A stretch of 64,000 bases of DNA from Chryseobacterium geocarposphaerae (GCF_002797535.1 NZ_PGFD01000004.1:133431-197430); one strand, 5' to 3'. Positions 32,284 to 40,615 are shown, numbered from the stretch's first letter. Notes: generated by a model from the letters alone, not told the origin. Numbers and translations: made by a program.

Positions 32284-32514
32284 ATGAAAAAATTAAAGTC
32301 ATTAAGACGAGCTTTCGGAATCAATGAACAAGGGTTAATTGATTTTCCGAAGAAAATTTCAAATGTCCAGATTTCCAGAATTTTATACGGAGATGAAATG
32401 GGATGCTCCTGGTGTTTTCCACATGGCATTGAAACTATTAATTCAAAAGAAATTAAGTTTCAGAGAAATTGGAAAAAATACAGAAAAACCCAATGGAAAG
32501 ACTTAAAAAAGTAA
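32284..32514 (+). CDS. Small conserved-looking CxxC protein heading the R array
   Basis: A 76 aa basic protein without a known domain: LKSLRRAFGIN, QISRILYGDEMGCSWCFPHGIET (two Cys as CSWC plus His, split by class), and a Lys-rich tail. The CxxC-H pattern could bind metal, and the charge would suit RNA binding; both are inference. Its stop codon overlaps repeat R3, so the array RNA is made on the same transcript. Confidence 0.65.
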   Translation: MKKLKSLRRAFGINEQGLIDFPKKISNVQISRILYGDEMGCSWCFPHGIETINSKEIKFQRNWKKYRKTQWKDLKK

Positions 32515-32538
32515 GTGTCGTAAAACAGAGTTTCTTCG
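32513..32538 (+). repeat. Array repeat R3
   Basis: AAGTGTCGTAA ... TTTCTTCG; overlaps the stop codon of the small protein. Confidence 0.75.
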
Positions 32539-32540
32539 TT

Positions 32541-32617
32541 AAGGAGCGGTTATACAGGTTCGAGTCCTGTTTCCGAACATTTGGAATGACGTAATTGGCA
32601 GCGTGCCGTATACAAAG
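32541..32617 (+). ncRNA. Permuted tRNA unit P1
   Basis: The 3' half comes first: T-arm ACAGG-TTCGAGT-CCTGT and acceptor strand TTCCGAA (32571-32577). Two nt later the 5' half starts: acceptor strand TTTGGAA (32580-32586), D-arm ACGT..GCGT with AATTGGCA loop. The acceptor strands pair fully (one G.U). Anticodon strands are CCGT and GCGG, open toward R3 and R4. Confidence 0.7.
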
Positions 32618-32653
32618 TCTCTGTTTGATTTTTTACCTTACTTTAAAATAATC

Positions 32654-32679
32654 GGATGCCGTAAAAAAGAGTTACTTCT
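32654..32679 (+). repeat. Array repeat R4
   Basis: GGATGCCGTAA ... GTTACTTCT, preceded by the TTACCTT box common to several copies. Confidence 0.72.
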
Positions 32680-32750
32680 ACTTTACATTGAAACATAATC
32701 TCTTTTTAGAAATTGCTCGATTTTAAAATCATTATCTAAAAACAAAAGTC

Positions 32751-32776
32751 AAGTGTCGTTTTAGAATCATACTTCG
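32751..32776 (+). repeat. Array repeat R5
   Basis: AAGTGTCGTTT ... ATACTTCG. The R4-R5 interval has no tRNA body. Confidence 0.72.
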
Positions 32777-32787
32777 AGATTGAATAA

Positions 32788-32860
32788 ACATTGGGTCGCA
32801 GGTTCGATTCCTGTTTTTTCTCGAAAGGAGAAGTAGCTCAGAGGGTAGAGCAAATGCACG
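32788..32860 (+). ncRNA. Permuted tRNA unit P2
   Basis: 3' half first: ACATT, variable GGGTC, T-arm GCAGG-TTCGATT-CCTGT, acceptor TTTTTCT (32815-32821). After 5 nt the 5' half: acceptor GGAGAAG (32827-32833), TA, D-arm GCTC-AGAGGGTA-GAGC, then AATGC. Acceptor strands pair with G.U wobbles; AATG pairs with CATT as an anticodon stem. Confidence 0.75.
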
Positions 32861-32899
32861 GAAGATTCCATAATTATTACCTTGATTTGAACAATAAAA

Positions 32900-32926
32900 G
32901 AGTGTCGTTAGAGAAAACTTACTTCG
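32900..32926 (+). repeat. Array repeat R6
   Basis: GAGTGTCGTTAG ... CTTACTTCG, preceded by TTACCTTG. Confidence 0.75.
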
Positions 32927-33000
32927 GTTAATCTTATGATGTTGGTTCGACTCCAGAATAAATCTGAAAATGGTTTATATAAAGAGTTTTCTCGTCTGTT
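32927..33000 (+). ncRNA. Permuted tRNA unit P3 (degenerate)
   Basis: T-arm TTGG-TTCGACT-CCAG and acceptor ATAAATC (32958-32964), then linker, then acceptor GGTTTAT (32972-32978) pairing fully (one G.U). The D-arm is reduced to a GAG-TTTT-CTC hairpin. Confidence 0.6.
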
Positions 33001-33023
33001 GCCTCTTTAATAAAATCACAAAT

Positions 33024-33049
33024 AAGTGTCGTAGAGAAAGGTTACTTCG
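33024..33049 (+). repeat. Array repeat R7
   Basis: AAGTGTCGTAG ... GTTACTTCG, a consensus copy preceded by TTGCCTC. Confidence 0.8.
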
Positions 33050-33180
33050 TAACTATAACGGTCCTAAGGTAGCAAAATTCGGGTGACCGAATTAGTGAGG
33101 TTGGGTTGAAAACCAACTGGGCAAAAGTTTTCGAAAGAAGACGCAAGTCTTTCGCAGAGCGGCGCTCTGAAAAGAGCATA
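33048..33180 (+). ncRNA. 23S rRNA helix 69-71 mimic
   Basis: 33048-33080 matches the universally conserved 23S domain IV segment (CGTAACTATAACGG, then TCCTAAGGTAGC, then AAATTC) with one G-to-A change. After it come designed-looking hairpins: AATTCGG-GTGA-CCGAATT, GTTGG..CCAAC, AAGAC-GCAA-GTCTT and GCTCT-GAAA-AGAGC, three with GNRA loops. No rRNA operon is present. It occupies the place of a tRNA body between R7 and R8. Confidence 0.75.
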
Positions 33181-33225
33181 AATACCTTTTTCGTCTTTTA
33201 CCTTATCTCTTCAAAATAAAAATAC

Positions 33226-33251
33226 AAGTGCCGTAGAATAGTGTTACTTCG
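33226..33251 (+). repeat. Array repeat R8
   Basis: AAGTGCCGTAG ... GTTACTTCG, preceded by TTACCTT. Confidence 0.8.
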
Positions 33252-33355
33252 CTCATCACGACGGGGTCACGGGTTCGAGTCCCGTCTTTTCCATCATAAA
33301 ACACAAAACTGATATAGGAAAAGTAGCTCAGTTGGTTAGAGCACGACATTACGCT
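33252..33355 (+). ncRNA. Permuted tRNA unit P4 (best preserved)
   Basis: 3' half first: variable GGGTC, perfect T-arm ACGGG-TTCGAGT-CCCGT, acceptor CTTTTCC (33286-33292). After 24 nt the 5' half: acceptor GGAAAAG (33317-33323), TA, D-arm GCTC-AGTTGGTTA-GAGC, then CGACA. Acceptor strands are perfectly complementary. The two anticodon-side strands do not pair well with each other. Confidence 0.82.
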
Positions 33356-33386
33356 TTTTGATTGTTGCCTTGTTAAAAAATAATAG

Positions 33387-33412
33387 AAGTGTCGTAGAAA
33401 AAAGTTACTTCG
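33387..33412 (+). repeat. Array repeat R9
   Basis: AAGTGTCGTAG ... GTTACTTCG, preceded by TTGCCTTG. Last copy. Confidence 0.8.
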
Positions 33413-33506
33413 TTACCATTGGAAGGGGAGGAATAATGTAGTCAGTTATTCTGGCAAGATTATCCGGTTCGACTCCGGCATAACGCTGCCCCATTACTTT
33501 TTTCGA
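33413..33506 (+). ncRNA. Terminal tRNA-like unit and probable array 3' end
   Basis: GGGGAGG pairs with CTGCCCC (one mismatch) around a GAATAA/TTATTC hairpin and a T-arm CCGG-TTCGACT-CCGG. Unlike P1-P4 the order is normal. It is followed by a TTACTTTTTT tract, so it may double as terminator. Confidence 0.5.
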
Positions 33507-33673
33507 TAATTATCTTTTATTTCCTCTCTAAGTTTTCTATCCTCTCCAAAATATTGGCGAGGATATTTTTTGTTCAAACGAAAAGTAACCGATTATTTTT
33601 TTGTAATGCAATTTTTTTATTACCTGAAATACGAATGAATATCAGATTCTTTCAATTCCTTGCGTGAAGTTTG

Positions 33674-33681
33674 TATATTTG
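33674..33681 (+). promoter_or_regulatory. -7 box (TATATTTG) for MBOAT gene
   Basis: Perfect TAnnTTTG box ~50 nt before the start codon. The region 33507-33673 shows nothing else. Confidence 0.6.
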
Positions 33682-33731
33682 GAAACTGAGAGTGACACTA
33701 TAAAAAGAATTCGTTAAAATAAATAAAAAGA

Positions 33732-35180
33732 ATGCTCTTTAACTCTATAGAATTTTTAATTTTCTTACCAACAGTTTTTATAATATACTGGTATCTTGCC
33801 AATAAAAATCTTAAATTCCAAAACAGATTATTATTTTTAGCAAGTTACTTTTTTTATGCCTGTTGGGATTGGCGCTTTCTTTTTCTGCTGATGTTTTCCA
33901 CTTTACTGGATTATTTTACAGGTTTAAAAATGCAAAAGGCAGGAAGTTTAAAAATCAAAAGGATTTGGTTTTGGTTGAGTATTATTATCAATCTCGGATT
34001 CTTAGGAGTATTTAAATATTATAACTTTTTTGCTGAATCTTTTGCTGAATTTTCTTCTCAAATAGGGTGGAAATCCAGTCCGGTGTTACTTAATGTAATT
34101 CTTCCTCTGGGAATCTCTTTTTATACTTTTCACGGCCTTTCTTATGTGATAGACGTATATAAAGGTAAAATTAAAGCAGAAAGTAATTTTGTGGATTATG
34201 CTCTGTTCGTAAGCTTTTTTCCTCTTTTAGTTGCCGGTCCTATAGAAAGAGCTACCCACCTGCTTCCACAGATCAAAGAGAAAAGAGTTTTTGATTATAA
34301 TAAAGCGGTAGATGGTTTGCGACAGGTACTGTGGGGATTATTCAAAAAAATAGTGATTGCTGATAATTGTGCAGAATTTGCCAATCAGATCTTTAATCAC
34401 TCTGCAGATATGAACGGAAGTACATTGGCTCTGGGAGCCGTGTTTTTTGCCTTTCAGATTTATGGAGATTTCTCAGGATATTCCGATATTGCTTTAGGTA
34501 CGGCCAGATTATTCGGATTTGATCTGTTGCGTAATTTTGCCTTTCCCTATTTTTCGAGAGATTTTGCAGAATTTTGGAGACGTTGGCATATTTCACTTTC
34601 TTCATGGTTTAAAGATTACCTATATATTCCTTTAGGAGGAAGTAAAGGCGGAAAATGGATGCGGATAAGAAATACATTTATCATTTTTATAGTGAGTGGA
34701 TTCTGGCATGGGGCGAACTGGACGTTTATTGTATGGGGATTATTAAATGCCATATTTATTATGCCTTCTATCCTTATGAAAACCAATAGGAAAAATTTGG
34801 AAATTGTTTCGAAAGGTAGACAATGGCCAACTATCCGTGAATTTTTACAAATACTCATAACTTTTGGACTAACTGTTTTCGCATGGATATTTTTCAGAGC
34901 TGAAAATATGACTCATGCCTATCAATATATCACTGAAATGTTTTCCGGCTCACTTTTCACAATCCCTGAATTTGCAGAGAAGAAAAAGGCGGTCATAACA
35001 ATTCTTCTTGTGATCATTTTTATTCTGGTAGAGTGGAAAGGACGCGAAAATCAGTATGCGATTGAAAAACTAGGTTTGCATTGGAGGAAGCCTCTGAGAT
35101 ATGCCATGTATTACGCTATTATTATCTCTGTTTTTTGGTTTGGAGGAAATACGGAACAGTTCATTTACTTTCAATTTTGA
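33732..35180 (+). CDS. MBOAT-family O-acyltransferase (AlgI-like)
   Basis: A 482 aa polytopic membrane protein (about 11 segments) with MBOAT signatures: LPLGISFYTFHGLSYVIDVYKG (split by class), LVAGPIERA, SDIALGTARLFGF, SRDFAEFWRRWHISLSSWF (WHISL with a conserved His), and VSGFWHGANWTF with the catalytic His. Such enzymes move acetyl groups across the membrane onto surface polysaccharides. The next gene, 3 nt after, is its periplasmic SGNH partner. Confidence 0.93.
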   Translation: MLFNSIEFLIFLPTVFIIYWYLANKNLKFQNRLLFLASYFFYACWDWRFLFLLMFSTLLDYFTGLKMQKAGSLKIKRIWFWLSIIINLGFLGVFKYYNFFAESFAEFSSQIGWKSSPVLLNVILPLGISFYTFHGLSYVIDVYKGKIKAESNFVDYALFVSFFPLLVAGPIERATHLLPQIKEKRVFDYNKAVDGLRQVLWGLFKKIVIADNCAEFANQIFNHSADMNGSTLALGAVFFAFQIYGDFSGYSDIALGTARLFGFDLLRNFAFPYFSRDFAEFWRRWHISLSSWFKDYLYIPLGGSKGGKWMRIRNTFIIFIVSGFWHGANWTFIVWGLLNAIFIMPSILMKTNRKNLEIVSKGRQWPTIREFLQILITFGLTVFAWIFFRAENMTHAYQYITEMFSGSLFTIPEFAEKKKAVITILLVIIFILVEWKGRENQYAIEKLGLHWRKPLRYAMYYAIIISVFWFGGNTEQFIYFQF

Positions 35181-35183
35181 TGA

Positions 35184-36227
35184 ATGATAAAGAAATTTAT
35201 ACTTAAAACAGCATATTTTATCCTTCCGGCAGTATTTCTGTTCGGGATTTCATTAATTGGACTGATCAGAACAGAAAGTCCGGATGTTTTAAGAATGGGA
35301 ATGATTCCCAATATTTATAAACATTACAGGGATCGCTTTGATTTGTCTGAAAAAGAAAATTTTGAAAGATTATCAAAAACAAAAAAAAGGAAATTTGATT
35401 TTTTGACCATGGGAGATTCTTTTTCAGAACAGAAAGGATACGGATATAATCATTTCTTAGCAGAAAAATACACAACTTTACATGTTGATGAATTTATTTC
35501 AAATAATCAGATTCAGACCTTAATTAACCTTATCAACGGTGATTTTTTTGACCATTATACGATTAAATATGTTGTTCTTCAAAATGTGGAACGTCATTTC
35601 ATCGATAATATTACAGGAATAAACTTTAACACGAAAATAGAGCAAAAGCAAATAGATTCTTTGATTTTAAATCATCATGAGGAATTAAAAGAAAATAAAA
35701 CAGATTCTGAATTTTTTTCCAGATCAACCCTTCAGTTTCCGCTTTACTATATGCCTAAGTTTTTTATTTGTAAAGACTATCTCTCCAACGATTTAATTTA
35801 TAATTATAATTTAAATTCGAAAAAATTATTCAGTAATGAGTCTGATAAATTGCTTTTTTACAAATACGATATCATCTCTCTTGCCGAAAGTAATAAAATC
35901 TCAAATGTCGTTTTGCTAAATAATGTACTCAATAAAATATCTCAAAAACTTCAGGAAAAAAATGTAAAACTCATCGTGTTACCGGCTCCGGATAAATACG
36001 ATATGTATTATGATGACATTGCCGATAAAATCAATCTGGAGAAGCCGTTATTCTTCGAGCATATTAAACCTCTTAAAAAAAATTATTTATATATAAATTC
36101 TAAAGAAATCCTGAAAAGTCATATGAATAATGAGCAGGATATTTATTTTTATGATGATACCCACTGGTCTCCAGTAGCCTCCCGGATCATTGTCAATGAG
36201 ATTGATAAAGCAGTTCATGCCAGATAG
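35184..36227 (+). CDS. SGNH/AlgJ-like acetyltransferase partner
   Basis: A 347 aa protein with an N-terminal membrane anchor (~8-28) and an SGNH-hydrolase-like fold: block I MGDSFSEQ (~70), block III-like IVLPAPDKYDMYY, and block V YDDTHWSPVAS (Asp-His). With the MBOAT protein it would complete O-acetylation of an exported glycan at the periplasmic face, as AlgX/AlgJ do with AlgI. Confidence 0.82.
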   Translation: MIKKFILKTAYFILPAVFLFGISLIGLIRTESPDVLRMGMIPNIYKHYRDRFDLSEKENFERLSKTKKRKFDFLTMGDSFSEQKGYGYNHFLAEKYTTLHVDEFISNNQIQTLINLINGDFFDHYTIKYVVLQNVERHFIDNITGINFNTKIEQKQIDSLILNHHEELKENKTDSEFFSRSTLQFPLYYMPKFFICKDYLSNDLIYNYNLNSKKLFSNESDKLLFYKYDIISLAESNKISNVVLLNNVLNKISQKLQEKNVKLIVLPAPDKYDMYYDDIADKINLEKPLFFEHIKPLKKNYLYINSKEILKSHMNNEQDIYFYDDTHWSPVASRIIVNEIDKAVHAR

Positions 36228-36281
36228 TGTGCTAGCTCTTAAATTGGAAAGTATTAAATTGTGCAATCACCTTCAAGTTTT

Positions 36282-36425
36282 TATCTTTGCAGAAATTATG
36301 AGGGCAAAAAACAAAATTTCTTCTGAAGTTACAACGGTTTAAGGATTGTTTGCCAACCTGTTCCGAGTTCCCGAAAATCGGGATTTGGGTGTTTAAAAAA
36401 TCATAATTTACCTCCTTAAATTATT
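36282..36425 (+). promoter_or_regulatory. Promoter and structured leader upstream of SulP gene
   Basis: Perfect -7 box TATCTTTG (36282-36289), then a 14-codon ORF (36298-36342), then a hairpin TCCCGA/TCGGGA (36369-36383) with flanking GATTTGGGTG. The distance and structure suggest a cis-regulatory leader or riboswitch for a sulfur-related ligand. I do not recognise a known class. Confidence 0.45.
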
Positions 36426-36432
36426 TTTTCCA

Positions 36433-37971
36433 ATGGGAAATATTCTTAAACTTTTCGACTTTTCGCAAAAAATCAATTATAAAAACGAAATTTTAGCAGG
36501 ATTTACGGTTGCCATGACCATGATTCCCGAATCGTTGTCATTTGCCATTCTTGCCGGGCTTTCCCCTCTTACAGGTTTGTATGCTGCTTTTATGATGGGA
36601 TTGGTTACAGCAATTTTAGGCGGCCGTCCCGGAATGGTTTCCGGTGGAGCAGGTGCAACGATTGTTGTTTTAATTGCTTTAATCAAAAGTCATGGAGTAG
36701 AATATCTCTTTGCCACTGTTGTTCTTGCCGGAATTTTTCAGTTGTTGGTAGGTATTCTGAAACTCGGAAAATTCGTGAGATTAATTCCACAGCCGGTAAT
36801 GTATGGTTTTTTAAATGGTTTGGCGGTAATTATTTTTATGGCACAGATCGAACAGTTCAAAATTACTGATGCCAATGGAACTGTAAGCTGGCTTCAGGGA
36901 ACTCCATTGTATATTATGGCAACCTTAACAGTTTTAACGATTGCAATTGTTTACTTCTTTCCAAAAATTACAAAGGTGGTTCCTGCTTCTCTGGTTGCTA
37001 TTTTGATTGTTTTTGGGGTTGTTTTAGGATTTGGTATTCATACCAAAACGGTTGCAGATATTGCGCATATTAGTGGTAGCTTACCGAGTTTTCATTTTCC
37101 AAGCATTCCCTTTTCATTGGAGACTTTACAGATCATTTTTCCATACGCTTTGATTATGGCAGGAGTTGGTCTGATTGAATCATTGCTGACGTTATCAATG
37201 GTGGATGAAATCACGAACTCTAAAGGAAATACCAATAAAGAATCCGTAGCACAGGGACTAGCCAATATTACAAACGGATTTTTCGGTGGAATGGGAGGTT
37301 GTGCGATGGTTGCGCAGACGCTGGTAAATTTAAATGCGGGTTCAAGAGCCAGACTTTCTGGGATTATAGCATCCATAATGATCCTGATTATTATTCTAGT
37401 AGGTGCACCATTTATCGAGAAAATTCCGATGGCTGCTTTGGTGGGAGTAATGATGATGGTGGCAATCAGTACATTTCAATGGGTATCTATCAGGATCGTC
37501 AACAAAATGCCGAAGTCTGATATTTTTGTTGGAATGACAGTGGCTTTAATTACTATTGTTCTTCACAATCTGGCATTGGCGGTTTTAGTAGGGGTAATTA
37601 TTTCTGCATTGGTTTTTGCCTGGGATAATGCCACAAGAATTCGTGCCCGAAAATACACCGATGAAAACGGAATTAAGTACTACGAAATTTTAGGTCCGTT
37701 ATTCTTTGGTTCAGTTAGTACATTTACAGATAAATTTGATCCGATGAATGATCCTGAACAGGTGGTAATTGACTTCAAAGAAAGTCGGATTGTTGATATG
37801 AGCGCTATTGATGCTTTAGACAAATTATCAAAAAGATATGCTCAGCAAAATAAAAAATTACATTTAAAACATCTGAGTGAAGACTGCCGGAAAATGCTGA
37901 AAAATGCTGAAGCAGTTATTGAAGTAAATATTCAGGATGATCCGACTTATAAAGTAATGCCTGAGAAATAG
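36433..37971 (+). CDS. SulP-family inorganic anion transporter
   Basis: A 512 aa transporter: ~12-14 membrane segments (residues ~20-395), with the SulP signature near the start (MIPESLSFAILAGLSPLTGLYA, split by class) and a C-terminal STAS domain (~415-505, VVIDFKESRIVDMSAIDALDKL). It takes up sulfate or another anion such as bicarbonate; the anion cannot be read from sequence. Preceded by a structured leader. Confidence 0.93.
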   Translation: MGNILKLFDFSQKINYKNEILAGFTVAMTMIPESLSFAILAGLSPLTGLYAAFMMGLVTAILGGRPGMVSGGAGATIVVLIALIKSHGVEYLFATVVLAGIFQLLVGILKLGKFVRLIPQPVMYGFLNGLAVIIFMAQIEQFKITDANGTVSWLQGTPLYIMATLTVLTIAIVYFFPKITKVVPASLVAILIVFGVVLGFGIHTKTVADIAHISGSLPSFHFPSIPFSLETLQIIFPYALIMAGVGLIESLLTLSMVDEITNSKGNTNKESVAQGLANITNGFFGGMGGCAMVAQTLVNLNAGSRARLSGIIASIMILIIILVGAPFIEKIPMAALVGVMMMVAISTFQWVSIRIVNKMPKSDIFVGMTVALITIVLHNLALAVLVGVIISALVFAWDNATRIRARKYTDENGIKYYEILGPLFFGSVSTFTDKFDPMNDPEQVVIDFKESRIVDMSAIDALDKLSKRYAQQNKKLHLKHLSEDCRKMLKNAEAVIEVNIQDDPTYKVMPEK

Positions 37972-38080
37972 TAGAGTGAGGTGCTGTAGAATTGATAAAT
38001 AAGTTAGAATCTTGAGGATAGATATAATCAGCAAAATCCATTATAGAAGAAACGACTATTCACCTTTATAACCCAAACAA

Positions 38081-38113
38081 GGACTGTAAAATAAATTTAC
38101 AGCCCTCGTTTTT
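38081..38113. terminator. Terminator between SulP and EF-G genes
   Basis: Stem CTGTAAA / TTTACAG (with GGA/CCC continuation) followed by TCGTTTTTT on the + strand; serves the converging genes. Confidence 0.8.
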
Positions 38114-40179
38114 TAGGTTACCAATGTATTTGCAATGAAATCAGGTACCAAAGCATAGTGTGACAATTTCATACTGATCGAAGCTCTGCCGCTTGTCAAC
38201 GCTCTCAGGTCAGAAATATATCCGAAAGTAGAAGCTAAAGGAACTTCCGCCGAGAAGATTTTTCTTCCTAATTTTTCATCAATCGAAGTAATGATTCCTC
38301 TTCTTTTGTTGATGTCGGCGGTCACAGCTCCCGTATATTCTTCAATACTTTGAATTTCAACCTGCATGATTGGTTCCAATAATTTCGGTTTACAACTTTT
38401 TGCCACCGCTCTGAAACCATCTCTTGCAGCCATTTCAAAATCATGAGCTCCCGAATCTTCAGAGTGGGTTGATCCATCCAAAAGCGTAACTTTCATGCTT
38501 TCCAAAGGATTTCCACTCAATGCTCCATTTTCCATCGCTTCTCTGAAACCTTTTTCAACAGACGGAATATATTCACTCGGAACAACTCCACCTTTGATTT
38601 GATTAATGAATTCTAAACCGATTCCGTTATCATTTCTAGGTCCGATTTCAAAAGTGATATCCGCAAATTGCCCGCTTCCGCCATTTTGTTTCACGAGTTT
38701 TTCTCGGTGAATTTTGGTTTCCGTTAAAATTTCCTTGTACGAAACTTTAGGTTTTCCTTGATTGATTTCAATTCCGTGATTCAATCGGATCTTTTCCAAA
38801 GTTACCTCAAGATGCAATTCTCCCAAACCGCTCAACAAAGTTTCTCCTGTCTGTCGGTTTCTTTCCACCAATAACGACGGATCTTCTTCCTGAATTTTCG
38901 CCAAAACCAATCCGAAAGATTTTTCATCAGCATTCGTTTTCGGTTCAATTGAAACTCGAATAACCGGAGCCGGAATCGTAATGGATTCAAGCAAAACAGA
39001 TCGTTCAATACATGATAAAGAATCACCTGTTTTCGCACCTTTTATTCCAGTTAAAGCAACGATATCTCCCGCTTTTCCTTCTTCAATCGTTAACGTTTTG
39101 TCAGATTGCATCTGTAAAATTCTCGAAATCCTGAAACTTTCACCCGTCCTTACATTCTGAACCGTGTCACCAGATTTTATTTTACCGGAATAAATTCTCA
39201 ACATAGAAAGTTTACCCATGTGTTTATCAATCACGACTTTGAAAACCAATCCTGAAAAAGTTTCTTCTTCATTTCTTTCCAATTCGATTGTTTCTTCCGT
39301 TTTCGCATCTTTTCCTTTGATAGAAGGTAGTTGATTCGGCGCAGGAAGGTAATTAACGATGGCATCAAGCAAAGGTTGAACGCCTTTATTTTTAAAAGCA
39401 GAACCACATAAAACGGGAACTAAACTTCTTGCCTGACAAGTTCTTTGGATCGCTTCACAAATCATTTCTTCAGAAATTTCGTTCTCAGAATTCATGAACA
39501 TTTCAAAGAAAATTTCGTCATATTCAGCCAATGTTTCCATTAATTTTGATCTGAATTCATCAGCTTCAGTTTTATAATTTTCAGGAATTTCCTTTTCAAT
39601 AATGATTTCTCCGTTTTCATCGATCCAGTACAACGCTTTTTGTTTAATCAAATCGATAACGCCTTCAAATTGATCTTCAGAACCCATCGGAATTTGCAAA
39701 GCCAAAGGAACTGCATTTAGTTTGGTTTTAATTTCATTCAAGACAGCGAAGAAATCAGCCCCTATTCTATCCATTTTATTGATGAAACAAATCTTGGAGA
39801 TTCCATGCTTCTCGGCTTGAAACCAGACATTTTCGGTTTGTGGCTGAACTCCCGAAGAAGCGCAAAAAACGGCAACAACACTGTCCAAAACTCTTAACGA
39901 ACGCTCAACTTCCACAGCAAAATCAATGTGTCCGGGAGTGTCGATAATATTGATATTGAAAAAATTATTATCCTTTTTCCACTGAGTTGAAATCGCTGCT
40001 GATGAAATGGTAATTCCTCGGTTTTTTTCCTGAATATCTTTATCCATTGTGGTATTTCCATTGTCGACATTTCCGATTTTGTGAATTGTTCCTGTGTAGT
40101 ACAGCAATCTTTCCGTTAAAGTTGTTTTTCCTGCATCAACGTGTGCTATAATCCCTATATTGCGTGTGTTGTATTTCAT
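38113..40179 (-). CDS. Elongation factor G paralogue
   Basis: A 688 aa translational GTPase: G1 AHVDAGKTT (~12-20), G2/switch with RGITI, G3 DTPGH (His kept, ~85), G4 NKMD (~138), then domains II-V with the EF-G C-terminal HYALVP. It lacks the usual str operon neighbours (rpsL, rpsG), standing alone, so it is probably a second EF-G (translocation or recycling form, possibly for stress or fusidic acid), with the main fusA elsewhere. All GTPase motifs are intact. Confidence 0.9.
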   Translation of the reverse strand: MKYNTRNIGIIAHVDAGKTTLTERLLYYTGTIHKIGNVDNGNTTMDKDIQEKNRGITISSAAISTQWKKDNNFFNINIIDTPGHIDFAVEVERSLRVLDSVVAVFCASSGVQPQTENVWFQAEKHGISKICFINKMDRIGADFFAVLNEIKTKLNAVPLALQIPMGSEDQFEGVIDLIKQKALYWIDENGEIIIEKEIPENYKTEADEFRSKLMETLAEYDEIFFEMFMNSENEISEEMICEAIQRTCQARSLVPVLCGSAFKNKGVQPLLDAIVNYLPAPNQLPSIKGKDAKTEETIELERNEEETFSGLVFKVVIDKHMGKLSMLRIYSGKIKSGDTVQNVRTGESFRISRILQMQSDKTLTIEEGKAGDIVALTGIKGAKTGDSLSCIERSVLLESITIPAPVIRVSIEPKTNADEKSFGLVLAKIQEEDPSLLVERNRQTGETLLSGLGELHLEVTLEKIRLNHGIEINQGKPKVSYKEILTETKIHREKLVKQNGGSGQFADITFEIGPRNDNGIGLEFINQIKGGVVPSEYIPSVEKGFREAMENGALSGNPLESMKVTLLDGSTHSEDSGAHDFEMAARDGFRAVAKSCKPKLLEPIMQVEIQSIEEYTGAVTADINKRRGIITSIDEKLGRKIFSAEVPLASTFGYISDLRALTSGRASISMKLSHYALVPDFIANTLVT

Positions 40180-40345
40180 TTTTGTTTAGTTTAATTTGTT
40201 GATTTTTAAGATTGTATTTTAAATTTTTAGGCACGAAAATTCCATAATCTCACCTTTTGTTTCAGTAAGAAATTCAATTTTGTTTTCGTTAAAAATTGTA
40301 GACAACCTTTTCGAATGTAAAAAGCTGAAAGTAGGGTAGCAAAAA

Positions 40346-40372
40346 AGACCTATCTGAACAGATAGGCCTTGT
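40346..40372. terminator. Hairpin in EF-G upstream region
   Basis: Stem GACCTATCTG / CAGATAGGCC with AA-rich loop, then TTGTTAT. It lies 160 nt upstream of the EF-G start on its coding strand, so it may act in the EF-G leader or end an antisense transcript. Confidence 0.5.
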
Positions 40373-40615
40373 TATATTTTTGATTTATAAAGGTCGATCG
40401 TTATTCAGATAAATATTTAGTGCTACCAAAGTACACAGCTCTGATAGGATTGCTTAAAGTTATAATATTTATCATTTTTGTTGACATTGTTGATTGTTAA
40501 TCGGTTGCGAAATTAGAAAAAAAAATCAATTGACAAAAATTTTTGTAAAATAAATTTCAAATCATAAAAATATCTTAAAACAGTGAAGTAAATTGAATGA
40601 TTAATTTTAAAATTT

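Noticed and set aside
33048..33080. Conserved TAACTATAACGG segment taken as part of an rRNA operon or a homing-intron scar
   Set aside because: Only 33 nt match 23S rRNA, nothing before or after follows the rRNA order, and there is no LAGLIDADG gene or intron core.
32541..33355. tRNA halves taken as ordinary tRNAs interrupted by an intron in the anticodon loop
   Set aside because: The acceptor strand of each 5' half does not pair with the 3' half on the other side of the next repeat; it pairs with the 3' half that precedes it. Permutation explains all four cases.
31991..33412. Regularly recurring 26 bp repeats taken as a CRISPR array
   Set aside because: Spacing is irregular (about 80-420 bp), the copies diverge, the intervals are tRNA or rRNA-like instead of unique spacers, and no cas gene is near.
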